Below are positions 1-5,487 of a DNA stretch of 5,487 nt, one piece after another. Both the position numbers and the translations under genes were made by a program. The stretch is from Bacteroidota bacterium. GTDB taxonomy: Bacteria; Bacteroidota; Ignavibacteria; Ignavibacteriales; Ignavibacteriaceae. Every line of letters starts with the position of its first letter. The stretch's first letter is position 1. The notes beneath the pieces are model-generated. The model had not been told where the DNA came from and did no database searches. It saw only the letters and a list, made by a program, of their open reading frames with translations. Where the stretch lies: assembly GCA_021796135.1 (NCBI GenBank), contig JAJYOQ010000295.1, forward strand, positions 1-5,487, in the 5' to 3' direction.

Positions 1-191
1 GAGGAAGAATCTCCCTCCTGATATTGAACAGCAAAAAGAGTATTTGTTTCTTCGTCAAGGAAAATCGTATAATCTTGTACCCCGCTTTCTGAAAGCAACT
101 CTTTTAACTCTGCCCAAATTTCATCATGCCTACGTTTGTATTCCTTTTTGCATCCGGGCTTTAACTTCATCTTAAAAGCAATTTTATCCAT
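1..191 (-). CDS. rhaM: L-rhamnose mutarotase RhaM (3' end missing)
   Basis: Interconverts the alpha and beta anomers of L-rhamnose in the cytoplasm so that the isomerase receives its preferred form. The first 63 codons are visible from ATG at 189-191 and the frame runs off the left edge; the family is about 104 residues long, so roughly 40 are missing. The translation contains [20 protein letters not shown] (residues 5-24), then [25 protein letters not shown] and QYQEGD. This aligns closely with E. coli RhaM ([20 protein letters not shown], then IWPEL). Tyr18 and His22, active-site residues of the E. coli enzyme, fall at the same positions here. The start is fixed by that alignment and by AGGA six bases upstream. 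The gene begins 28 bases after the rhaT stop, so it is very likely co-transcribed. It is unlikely to be any other ferredoxin-fold monooxygenase-like protein, given the RRH-x-x-IW signature and the rhaT neighbour. Confidence 0.93.
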   Translation of the reverse strand, partial: MDKIAFKMKLKPGCKKEYKRRHDEIWAELKELLSESGVQDYTIFLDEETNTLFAVQYQEGDSS

Positions 192-197
192 AATTTG

Positions 198-201
198 TCC
201 T
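198..201 (-). promoter_or_regulatory. Ribosome binding site of rhaM
   Basis: AGGA on the minus strand, six bases before the rhaM ATG. It supports the start of a gene that is cut by the window edge and confirms that the short open frame is translated. Confidence 0.7.
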
Positions 202-219
202 ATGCGTTTTTAATTAATT

Positions 220-1362
220 CTAATGACCGCCAATCTGCAGTCCTAATAAGTTTCCATACCCCACTATAATCGTGGCAGCAACGAGTGTGAATATTGCCAT
301 ACCTAGTAAAAACTTTGATAAACCACTGGTATTTTTCCACTCTTTAAGAAAAATTCCCCATAAAGAACCAAATATAATTATGCTTGCCATGTGTAATGTC
401 CAGCTCGAAAACCGGTATTTTCCCATTTGCGTTTCTCCCATAGTATAAAAGAAAAATTGGAAGTACCAAGTAATTCCGGCTAGGGCGCTGAAGACATAAT
501 TAATGAGTAAAGGAACACGTGAAGGCGGGTCAGCCGGATCAAGCGCTGCAATTGTTTCACCAACAACTCGAGGTTGAGTTTTACTTTCTGCCGGTGATTC
601 AGTGCGACCGAAATATTCACCGAATGTTCGATTCTTAATTAACAGATATGAACACCACACTAAATTTGTCACAAAACCTCCTGCTGTAATCACTATTATC
701 TTCGGTAATCCAGTCCAAATCGGATTAGAGCCATAATGTAGCGCAGTAGTAGATATTGGAACTGCTGAATCAAGCCCGAAAGCAAAGCATGAACTCATTA
801 CTCCGGAAAATATCGCTACCAATATCCCCTTTCGTAAATTAAACTCTTTGATTGAGTTGCGTTTCTGCTCCTCGCTCATTTCTTTTTCTTTTGATAAACC
901 GGCTGCAGCAGTAAGCACAATACCCATTAACGCAAATACCGATCCAATGAGGATAACCTGTCCGGGAATTGCACTAAGTTTTGCTCCAATAGTTCCGTCA
1001 AAAATTGGAGGCACATAAGTACCGAAGAGAGCAGTGAGTCCCAAAATTATCCCAGTGCCTAAGGAAAGACCAAGATAACGCATTGTTAAACCATACGTCA
1101 GTCCTCCCGCACCCCAAAGCAGTCCCCAGAAAAATGTCCATGCTAAGACACTGAACGGCTGTTGACCCAAAACCTGGGTTAAATGTGGAACCAATATTAA
1201 GCCAAGTACCCAAGGAGCAATTATCCAGCTAAAGACACCGCCTAATAGCCAATAAACTTCCCACGACCATTTCTTTACAACTTTGAATGGTACATAAAAA
1301 CTGCCGGAAGCTAAGCCTCCGAGCCAATGAAAAATTACACCTAGAATTGGATTCGCAATCAT
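220..1362 (-). CDS. rhaT: L-rhamnose/proton symporter RhaT
   Basis: Inner-membrane carrier that imports L-rhamnose with a proton; the family belongs to the drug/metabolite transporter superfamily and has ten membrane helices. The 380 residues are strongly hydrophobic and match E. coli RhaT (344 residues) along the whole length as recalled. Shared blocks are YVPFKVVKKWSWEVYW (23-38), YGLTMRYLGLSLG (90-102), KEFNLRKG (172-179), WYFQFFFYTMG (299-309), SSWTLHM (319-325) and LKEWKN (339-344). The first cytoplasmic-type loop (157-178) is highly charged, as in the family. A second hydrophilic loop at about 243-283 is longer than in E. coli and accounts for much of the extra length. The ATG has an AAGGAG seven bases upstream (plus-strand 1370-1375). 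rhaM follows after 28 bases. The rhamnosidase and mutarotase neighbours support rhamnose as substrate. Confidence 0.96.
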   Translation of the reverse strand: MIANPILGVIFHWLGGLASGSFYVPFKVVKKWSWEVYWLLGGVFSWIIAPWVLGLILVPHLTQVLGQQPFSVLAWTFFWGLLWGAGGLTYGLTMRYLGLSLGTGIILGLTALFGTYVPPIFDGTIGAKLSAIPGQVILIGSVFALMGIVLTAAAGLSKEKEMSEEQKRNSIKEFNLRKGILVAIFSGVMSSCFAFGLDSAVPISTTALHYGSNPIWTGLPKIIVITAGGFVTNLVWCSYLLIKNRTFGEYFGRTESPAESKTQPRVVGETIAALDPADPPSRVPLLINYVFSALAGITWYFQFFFYTMGETQMGKYRFSSWTLHMASIIIFGSLWGIFLKEWKNTSGLSKFLLGMAIFTLVAATIIVGYGNLLGLQIGGH

Positions 1363-1419
1363 GGATGAACTCCTTGTATTTTAATAAATTGAAAGAATGA
1401 TTTTAAAAAAATAATTGTT
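1363..1419 (-). other. 57-base AT-rich gap between the barrel-protein gene and rhaT
   Basis: The longest non-coding stretch in the window. It contains the rhaT ribosome site and otherwise only A/T runs. I see no GC-rich hairpin followed by a T-run that would act as a terminator and no clear promoter pair, so read-through from the upstream gene is the simplest reading. A weak internal promoter cannot be excluded in such AT-rich DNA. Confidence 0.45.
1370..1375 (-). promoter_or_regulatory. Ribosome binding site of rhaT
   Basis: AAGGAG on the minus strand, seven bases before the rhaT ATG. It is the strongest Shine-Dalgarno match in the window and fixes the rhaT start. Confidence 0.8.
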
Positions 1420-2664
1420 TTACCCTCCACCAAAACGTGGATTAACTACATTATTATATATTGAACCAAATGAATACGAGATACCAAAACCACCCCAGTA
1501 ACTGAAATTTGTTTGTATCTGTACATTCTGTGTCAGAAGATTTTCAAGGGTTTCGCTGGCCAGAGGTAAGGATATTTGATCTTGGATTTTTGAATAGCCA
1601 ACATTAAGATTAATTGATAAACCATTAAATAATTCCATCGATACACTACTACTAACACCTAAATCAAACAAATTAAAATCATTCAAATAATTCGAACCAG
1701 AGGCATTTATGCTCATATTCCCCCAAGGTCTTATCAATGAAAGCGTCAAATTTAAGGAATTGCTCCATAAATCCTCTTCCTTTTTGAATAGGATCGTCTC
1801 TTGTATATATTTATTATAAATATGCTTAACCTGATAATCAATTCTAAATTGTCTTTCATTTGATACTGAGTATGGAAAAATGTTGTACTCAATACCGGGT
1901 GCAACATAAGCGCTGATATTTATATTAGCATAAGTTGAGGAAACAATTCCTCCCCAAATACCCCAGGACCAATTACTATCAATTGACTTAACAATATAAG
2001 TACTAAAACTTTGAGCCCTTGAAAGATTTAATATTTCTGTCGTCTCCGTCCCACTATTATAAGTGTACCTGTTTTCGTTGTATGATGAACTAATGTTAAT
2101 ATTAATTTTAGAATCTTCGGTAGCTCTGTCTGCAAAGAATGATCCGTTCAGATACATCGCTTTTTGATTTGCTTGACCGTTAAAATTTCCGTTTAAGCTT
2201 GTTCTAAAAAGCCAATAATCCCAGTCATCTTTTTGATTAACTTTTTTTTGCGGTTCTGTATATGATATGTTTATTTTATCGGATAATCCTGATTTGACAA
2301 GATATTCGAAAAAGCCCAATTCAAGAGCCTTTACCATTTTCTTTCGAGATATATCTTCTGTATCGTTCTGGTTTGTTAAATACTTTACGGTATCTTTTAA
2401 ATTTGTAAAATTATTCTGTCCTATAAAATATATCGTAAAATATGTCCCGCCGGCAGCGGTTTTTTGTGAGGTAAAGAGGACATGAATATCTGCCTCTTTC
2501 TGGTCGCGGACATAATTGACAATAGGGATCTGCTCTTTAATGTAATTCAAATCAATGTAAGGATAATCGATAAAAACATTAGGAATGTGTCTTTGCTGAG
2601 AAAAAGAAATGTTTGTGCAAAAGATTACAATCAAAAAATGAATCTGAACAATTTTTCGATACAT
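1420..2664 (-). CDS. Uncharacterised secreted protein, probable outer-membrane beta-barrel
   Basis: A 414-residue protein with no recognised function. Residues 1-22 form a Sec signal peptide (basic MYRK, hydrophobic stretch, cleavage after SFS before QQ). Residues about 27-135 form a compact mixed alpha/beta region containing PNVFIDYPYID, IPIVNYVRD, EADIHVLFT and AAGGTYFTIYFIG. From about 147 onward the chain is a run of alternating polar/hydrophobic strands rich in Ser, Asn, Tyr and Trp, as in outer-membrane barrels. It closes with GFGISYSFGSIYNNVVNPRF (392-411) and a GGG tail. The layout resembles conserved hypothetical outer-membrane proteins of Bacteroidota and relatives, from memory rather than a search. 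It lies inside the rhamnose operon, 23 bases after the isomerase gene and 57 before rhaT, suggesting a role in passage or binding of rhamnosides at the outer membrane; that is inference. The only ribosome-site candidate, GGAG at plus-strand 2678-2681, is 13 bases from the ATG, so translation may be weak or coupled. No earlier in-frame start exists before the stop at 2671-2673. Confidence 0.85.
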   Translation of the reverse strand: MYRKIVQIHFLIVIFCTNISFSQQRHIPNVFIDYPYIDLNYIKEQIPIVNYVRDQKEADIHVLFTSQKTAAGGTYFTIYFIGQNNFTNLKDTVKYLTNQNDTEDISRKKMVKALELGFFEYLVKSGLSDKINISYTEPQKKVNQKDDWDYWLFRTSLNGNFNGQANQKAMYLNGSFFADRATEDSKININISSSYNENRYTYNSGTETTEILNLSRAQSFSTYIVKSIDSNWSWGIWGGIVSSTYANINISAYVAPGIEYNIFPYSVSNERQFRIDYQVKHIYNKYIQETILFKKEEDLWSNSLNLTLSLIRPWGNMSINASGSNYLNDFNLFDLGVSSSVSMELFNGLSINLNVGYSKIQDQISLPLASETLENLLTQNVQIQTNFSYWGGFGISYSFGSIYNNVVNPRFGGG

Positions 2665-2687
2665 GATAATTCAAAGTCTCCGATTAG

Positions 2688-4112
2688 TCAACAAATTTTT
2701 ACTGTTGGAACTCCAAGAAGAATTCCAAATTTTTCGATCTTTCCGGCAATATGCCCCAAACCAATTGCGCAATGATGTGCTGGTCCTTGTTTTGACCAGC
2801 GATTGATAAACTCACGCGCTCCTATTGAAAAACGATAGCGGCTGTTGGTATTACCTATTTCAAGTACCGGACCCTCTACCGATTCCCCTTCTGCAGTAAG
2901 TAAAAAAATTCCGTCTTTGCCCTGTACTACTGACAATAGGGTCACCGACCCATTTTTAACTGTCATTTGAATTGATAAACCTTTGCCCGGTTTACCATGA
3001 TATACCGGCAATGGTACTAACTTAGCTCGACCTTCAGCAATCTTAAAGTGGGCAGGACCATCATGTCCCAGCATTATAATATCATCATTAAAATCTATGG
3101 CATAAAACTCTGAGAAAGATCCGCCTGCTCCGAATGTATCCATTATCTTCATAGCTTGAGCGTTTTTCACTTCACATTCGCCTGCAACAGGAATGTGTTT
3201 ACCGGTTAAAAGAGTATTCCCGGCTATCACTGACGTTACAATATTTTCATATTCGTTTCCTGAAGTACCTTCATAATAGTATGCCAAGGAACCAAGATTA
3301 TGGACACGCACAAGCTTGTCAAGAGCAATGGATGTACGGGCAGCACGTTCAAGTTCATCAAATGCACATTCAGGTGAGATTTCGAATTCTTTATTAAATT
3401 CATTAATTTTCTCTTTTACTTCCGGATCCGTAATTTCATCGCGATATTTTTTTACTTCACACATTTCAACAACTTCAATATGAGTACCAAAAATAGCTGA
3501 TTGCTGGGTTAGATCGGTATAGACATCAAGCATGCCGCTGTAGTAATGTCCCAAAATACCGAGGCTATTTGTGCGCATCACTTCAGCGACGCGGGCTGCG
3601 TCAATCCAGTCTTCTATTTCACTCCAGGCTGTTTGGTCTTCCATATAACCGGTTACAAATTCATACTTGATACCCGAACGGTTGAATACACTTGCAATCT
3701 CCGGTACCGAACATGCCTGACAATGAGCAAGCCATTCACCTGTCATTTTTCCGCGGTCACCAAGTTTGTTAAATGCTGCATAATCAATCGCCGGTACTGG
3801 TTGAAGATTTAAAATTATCACTGGGACTTTTGACTTTTGAACTACCGGCAATACAGTTGATGAAAGAGCATAAGTGGATACATAAAGGAAAATGAGTGAA
3901 ACACCTTCCTTATTAAACATATCACCAGCCAAACGTGCTTTTTCAACAGTGTCTACCATTTGAGCATCGATTACTTCAACATCATCATTGCTTATCCGTT
4001 TCAAAATGTTTTTCCGATAACCTTCAAGTCTATCTAAAAGTCCCGGAAATTGATCCCAATAAGTATTAAGACCAATTGAGAATAATCCGATTTTTGTTTT
4101 GTTTGAATTCAT
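2688..4112 (-). CDS. L-arabinose/L-fucose isomerase-family protein, candidate rhamnose-pathway isomerase
   Basis: A 474-residue cytoplasmic protein of the AraA/FucI superfamily, metal-dependent aldose-ketose isomerases; AraA is usually about 500 residues. The N-terminal Rossmann-like part starts KIGLFSIGLNTYWDQFPGL (residues 7-25). The catalytic region shows PVAGECEV (308-315), GGSFSEFYAIDF (330-341), IMLGHDGPAH (346-355) and GPAHHCAIG (443-451). By eye these align with the AraA metal and catalytic residues Glu306, Glu333, His350 and His450, giving Glu312, Glu335, His350 and His446/447 here, so an active enzyme is likely. The ATG start has an AGGA four bases upstream (plus-strand 4117-4120). 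The gene sits 19 bases after the rhamnosidase gene and 23 before the outer-membrane protein gene. Sequence alone does not give the substrate. L-arabinose or L-fucose is possible, but the GH78, RhaT and RhaM neighbours suggest L-rhamnose or a related 6-deoxysugar. The gene symbol is left empty because overall similarity to true AraA looks distant. Confidence 0.88.
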   Translation of the reverse strand: MNSNKTKIGLFSIGLNTYWDQFPGLLDRLEGYRKNILKRISNDDVEVIDAQMVDTVEKARLAGDMFNKEGVSLIFLYVSTYALSSTVLPVVQKSKVPVIILNLQPVPAIDYAAFNKLGDRGKMTGEWLAHCQACSVPEIASVFNRSGIKYEFVTGYMEDQTAWSEIEDWIDAARVAEVMRTNSLGILGHYYSGMLDVYTDLTQQSAIFGTHIEVVEMCEVKKYRDEITDPEVKEKINEFNKEFEISPECAFDELERAARTSIALDKLVRVHNLGSLAYYYEGTSGNEYENIVTSVIAGNTLLTGKHIPVAGECEVKNAQAMKIMDTFGAGGSFSEFYAIDFNDDIIMLGHDGPAHFKIAEGRAKLVPLPVYHGKPGKGLSIQMTVKNGSVTLLSVVQGKDGIFLLTAEGESVEGPVLEIGNTNSRYRFSIGAREFINRWSKQGPAHHCAIGLGHIAGKIEKFGILLGVPTVKIC

Positions 4113-4116
4113 TTTG

Positions 4117-4120
4117 TCCT
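4117..4120 (-). promoter_or_regulatory. Ribosome binding site of the isomerase gene
   Basis: AGGA on the minus strand, four bases before the ATG, in the context TAGGACAAA. The same nine bases precede rhaM. The spacing is short but usable and supports the assigned start. Confidence 0.6.
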
Positions 4121-4131
4121 AAATAAAAATA

Positions 4132-5487
4132 TTATAAGTTTTTGAATACTGTATCAAATTCTTTTTCTATATGGACTACTTTAGATTTTTGTCCATACTG
4201 TTTTCCATCTATATGCAGATATATTGGAACCGGGGTTTCTAAATGGTAGTGTAATCCATCTGACTGACGCGACCACTCTACTTTAATAACTCCTGCGCCT
4301 CCATACAAAGGTATCGCTCCCTTTGCATTCTTGAGTGAGCCGGGATTTAATACAAATACAAAATGCCGATTGCCCAAATCATAATGAGGCTGTAATCCGA
4401 GTAAATAACGGGACATTTGCCAGGTAGGACAACCGGACCATTGATGACAGTGGCTCCAGCGGGTATCAAATACTTCAAGCCATGTCGTCCTATCGTCTCC
4501 CAGCATCCATCCCCAATCTTTGCGATACTGATTAAGCACAAAATCCATTTCTCCATGTTCAATTAATACGGGCATTGCATAGTGTCCAAAGTATGGTGTA
4601 ATTAGTCGTGAATTATTTACTTCCGGATCACTTAGACGCGGTGCCGTTGTATCATTTGGAAAACATTTTAGCATATGTCTTTTGATATATTCTATGCACT
4701 CTTTTTCTTGAGTACCATCAAAGAATCCAAGTCTCAATCCAAGCACTGCACGATGATATCCTATACGTTTCCAGGCATCTCCGCCCTTTTGAAATTCCAA
4801 AATGTAATATCTATTAATAATTGCCGTCATATCCTTGGCTAATGTTTGGTAATGATTACTAAGTTCCCTTTTACCAATTGCATCGCACCAACGAGTCATA
4901 TCACGAAGAGCAGCTAAATAATATAGATTAACTCCCATGTCGGATAGACCCGGGTTTCTAACATAACCCCAATCTACAAATGCCCATCCTAATGAGTCTG
5001 TTACACCTTCGCTCGTTGTTTGCTTCTCAAAGGCTTCAATATCTTTTTCAGCGTAAGGGAATAACTTATCCAATAATTTTATATCACCCGTTAATTCCCA
5101 ATAATGAATACAAGCTGTAACCCACTGAGCAGCATAAGTTGAAAGGTAAGCTGTCCCGCCGGGAGAAAGACCGGCTACCAATCCGTCGGAACGGGCGCAC
5201 TCAGCAGATTGAATAAGACCCCGTCTTAATAATCGCAGATCAGAATATGCAGCGTCAGCAATGTCCATCCCTACCGAAACAACGTCACCTGTCCATTCAC
5301 CTCGTTCTCTAGTCGGATTGTCAATAAGCGCATCTTCACTACAGGAACGGAGCGTTTTAACGCCAACAGACCATATCTTATTTAACAATGTATCACCGGT
5401 TTGGAAAGAACCTTCAGGCTTTCCAAAATAAGTACGTTCTACTATTTCCTCTTTTATAAAATGTATTTTTTCAGGTGGGGCATATAT
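4132..5487 (-). CDS. Alpha-L-rhamnosidase, glycoside hydrolase family 78 (5' end missing)
   Basis: Hydrolyses terminal alpha-L-rhamnose from glycans or glycosides with inversion (family knowledge). The frame is open to the window edge, giving 451 visible residues; the N-terminal beta-domains usual in GH78 lie outside. The TTG at 5386-5388 could be taken as a start, but the 33 codons before it read as GH78 sequence (YFGKPEGSFQTGDTLLNKIW), so it is internal. Visible residues 56-68 are DNPTRERGEWTGD, the family's catalytic signature (canonical form D-x-P-x-R-D-E-R-x-G-W-T-G-D). Glu61 is the likely general acid. An (alpha/alpha)6 barrel follows, with a FVDWG strip near 170-174. Near 334-359, TTWLEVFD and SHCHQWSG carry Glu338, the likely general base. 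A C-terminal beta-sandwich spans about 375-451. The gene ends 19 bases before the isomerase gene, consistent with one transcript. Cellular location is unknown because the N-terminus is missing. Family assignment is firm; the exact substrate is not known. Confidence 0.93.
   Translation of the reverse strand: MYAPPEKIHFIKEEIVERTYFGKPEGSFQTGDTLLNKIWSVGVKTLRSCSEDALIDNPTRERGEWTGDVVSVGMDIADAAYSDLRLLRRGLIQSAECARSDGLVAGLSPGGTAYLSTYAAQWVTACIHYWELTGDIKLLDKLFPYAEKDIEAFEKQTTSEGVTDSLGWAFVDWGYVRNPGLSDMGVNLYYLAALRDMTRWCDAIGKRELSNHYQTLAKDMTAIINRYYILEFQKGGDAWKRIGYHRAVLGLRLGFFDGTQEKECIEYIKRHMLKCFPNDTTAPRLSDPEVNNSRLITPYFGHYAMPVLIEHGEMDFVLNQYRKDWGWMLGDDRTTWLEVFDTRWSHCHQWSGCPTWQMSRYLLGLQPHYDLGNRHFVFVLNPGSLKNAKGAIPLYGGAGVIKVEWSRQSDGLHYHLETPVPIYLHIDGKQYGQKSKVVHIEKEFDTVFKNL

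Noticed and set aside
998..1213. Open frame of 71 codons on the minus strand inside rhaT
   Set aside because: It lies entirely within the well-supported rhaT gene in another frame, with no ribosome site or recognisable protein features.
1381..1419. A/T runs between the barrel-protein gene and rhaT as a terminator
   Set aside because: There is no stable GC-containing stem before the T-rich stretch, so it does not qualify as an intrinsic terminator.
2599..2616. Possible lipoprotein signal around Cys16 of the barrel protein
   Set aside because: The residue before the Cys is Phe (LIVIFC), which does not fit a lipobox, and a better signal peptidase I site (SFS before Q) follows six residues later.
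2267..2775. Two plus-strand open frames (2267-2485 and 2482-2775) opposite the barrel-protein gene
   Set aside because: They are antisense to a gene with a clear signal peptide and barrel pattern. Their overlap at 2482-2485 is a chance product of AT-rich DNA, and their translations show no domain.
3546..3812. Plus-strand open frame of 88 codons opposite the isomerase gene
   Set aside because: It is antisense to a conserved enzyme region and has no ribosome site or family resemblance.
4347..4562. Minus-strand open frame of 71 codons inside the rhamnosidase gene
   Set aside because: It overlaps conserved GH78 codons in another frame and shows no independent support.
4132..5388. Reading the rhamnosidase as a complete 418-residue gene starting at TTG 5388
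   Set aside because: The frame stays open to 5487 and the extra 33 codons encode typical GH78 sequence leading into the catalytic domain. The gene is cut by the window edge, not complete.

Overview
The window holds five genes, all on the minus strand and packed head to tail. The gaps between them are 19, 23, 57 and 28 bases, so this looks like one operon read from the right edge toward the left. Both outer genes run off the window. In reading order they are: an alpha-L-rhamnosidase of glycoside hydrolase family 78 (5' end missing), a sugar isomerase of the L-arabinose/L-fucose isomerase fold, an unrecognised secreted protein that is probably an outer-membrane beta-barrel, the L-rhamnose/proton symporter RhaT, and the L-rhamnose mutarotase RhaM (3' end missing).

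Together the genes describe use of L-rhamnose from rhamnose-bearing glycans or glycosides. GH78 releases rhamnose, RhaT brings it across the inner membrane and RhaM interconverts its anomers. The isomerase would then supply the aldose-to-ketose step. Kinase (RhaB-like), aldolase (RhaD-like) or dehydrogenase genes are not in the window and could lie beyond either edge. No canonical rhamnose isomerase (RhaA or RhaI) is visible. The isomerase-fold gene, bracketed by rhamnose genes, is therefore the natural candidate for that step, which is an inference from context. The barrel-like protein is the least explained member.

The organism is probably a Gram-negative of the Bacteroidota/Ignavibacteriota group. 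The evidence is AT-rich DNA, an outer-membrane-type protein, a signal peptide ending in an SFS-Q site typical of that group, and readable AGGA/AAGGAG ribosome binding sites. This assignment is tentative. There are no RNA genes, mobile elements, CRISPR arrays or convincing terminators. No gap exceeds 57 bases, so no long non-coding stretch needs a separate account.
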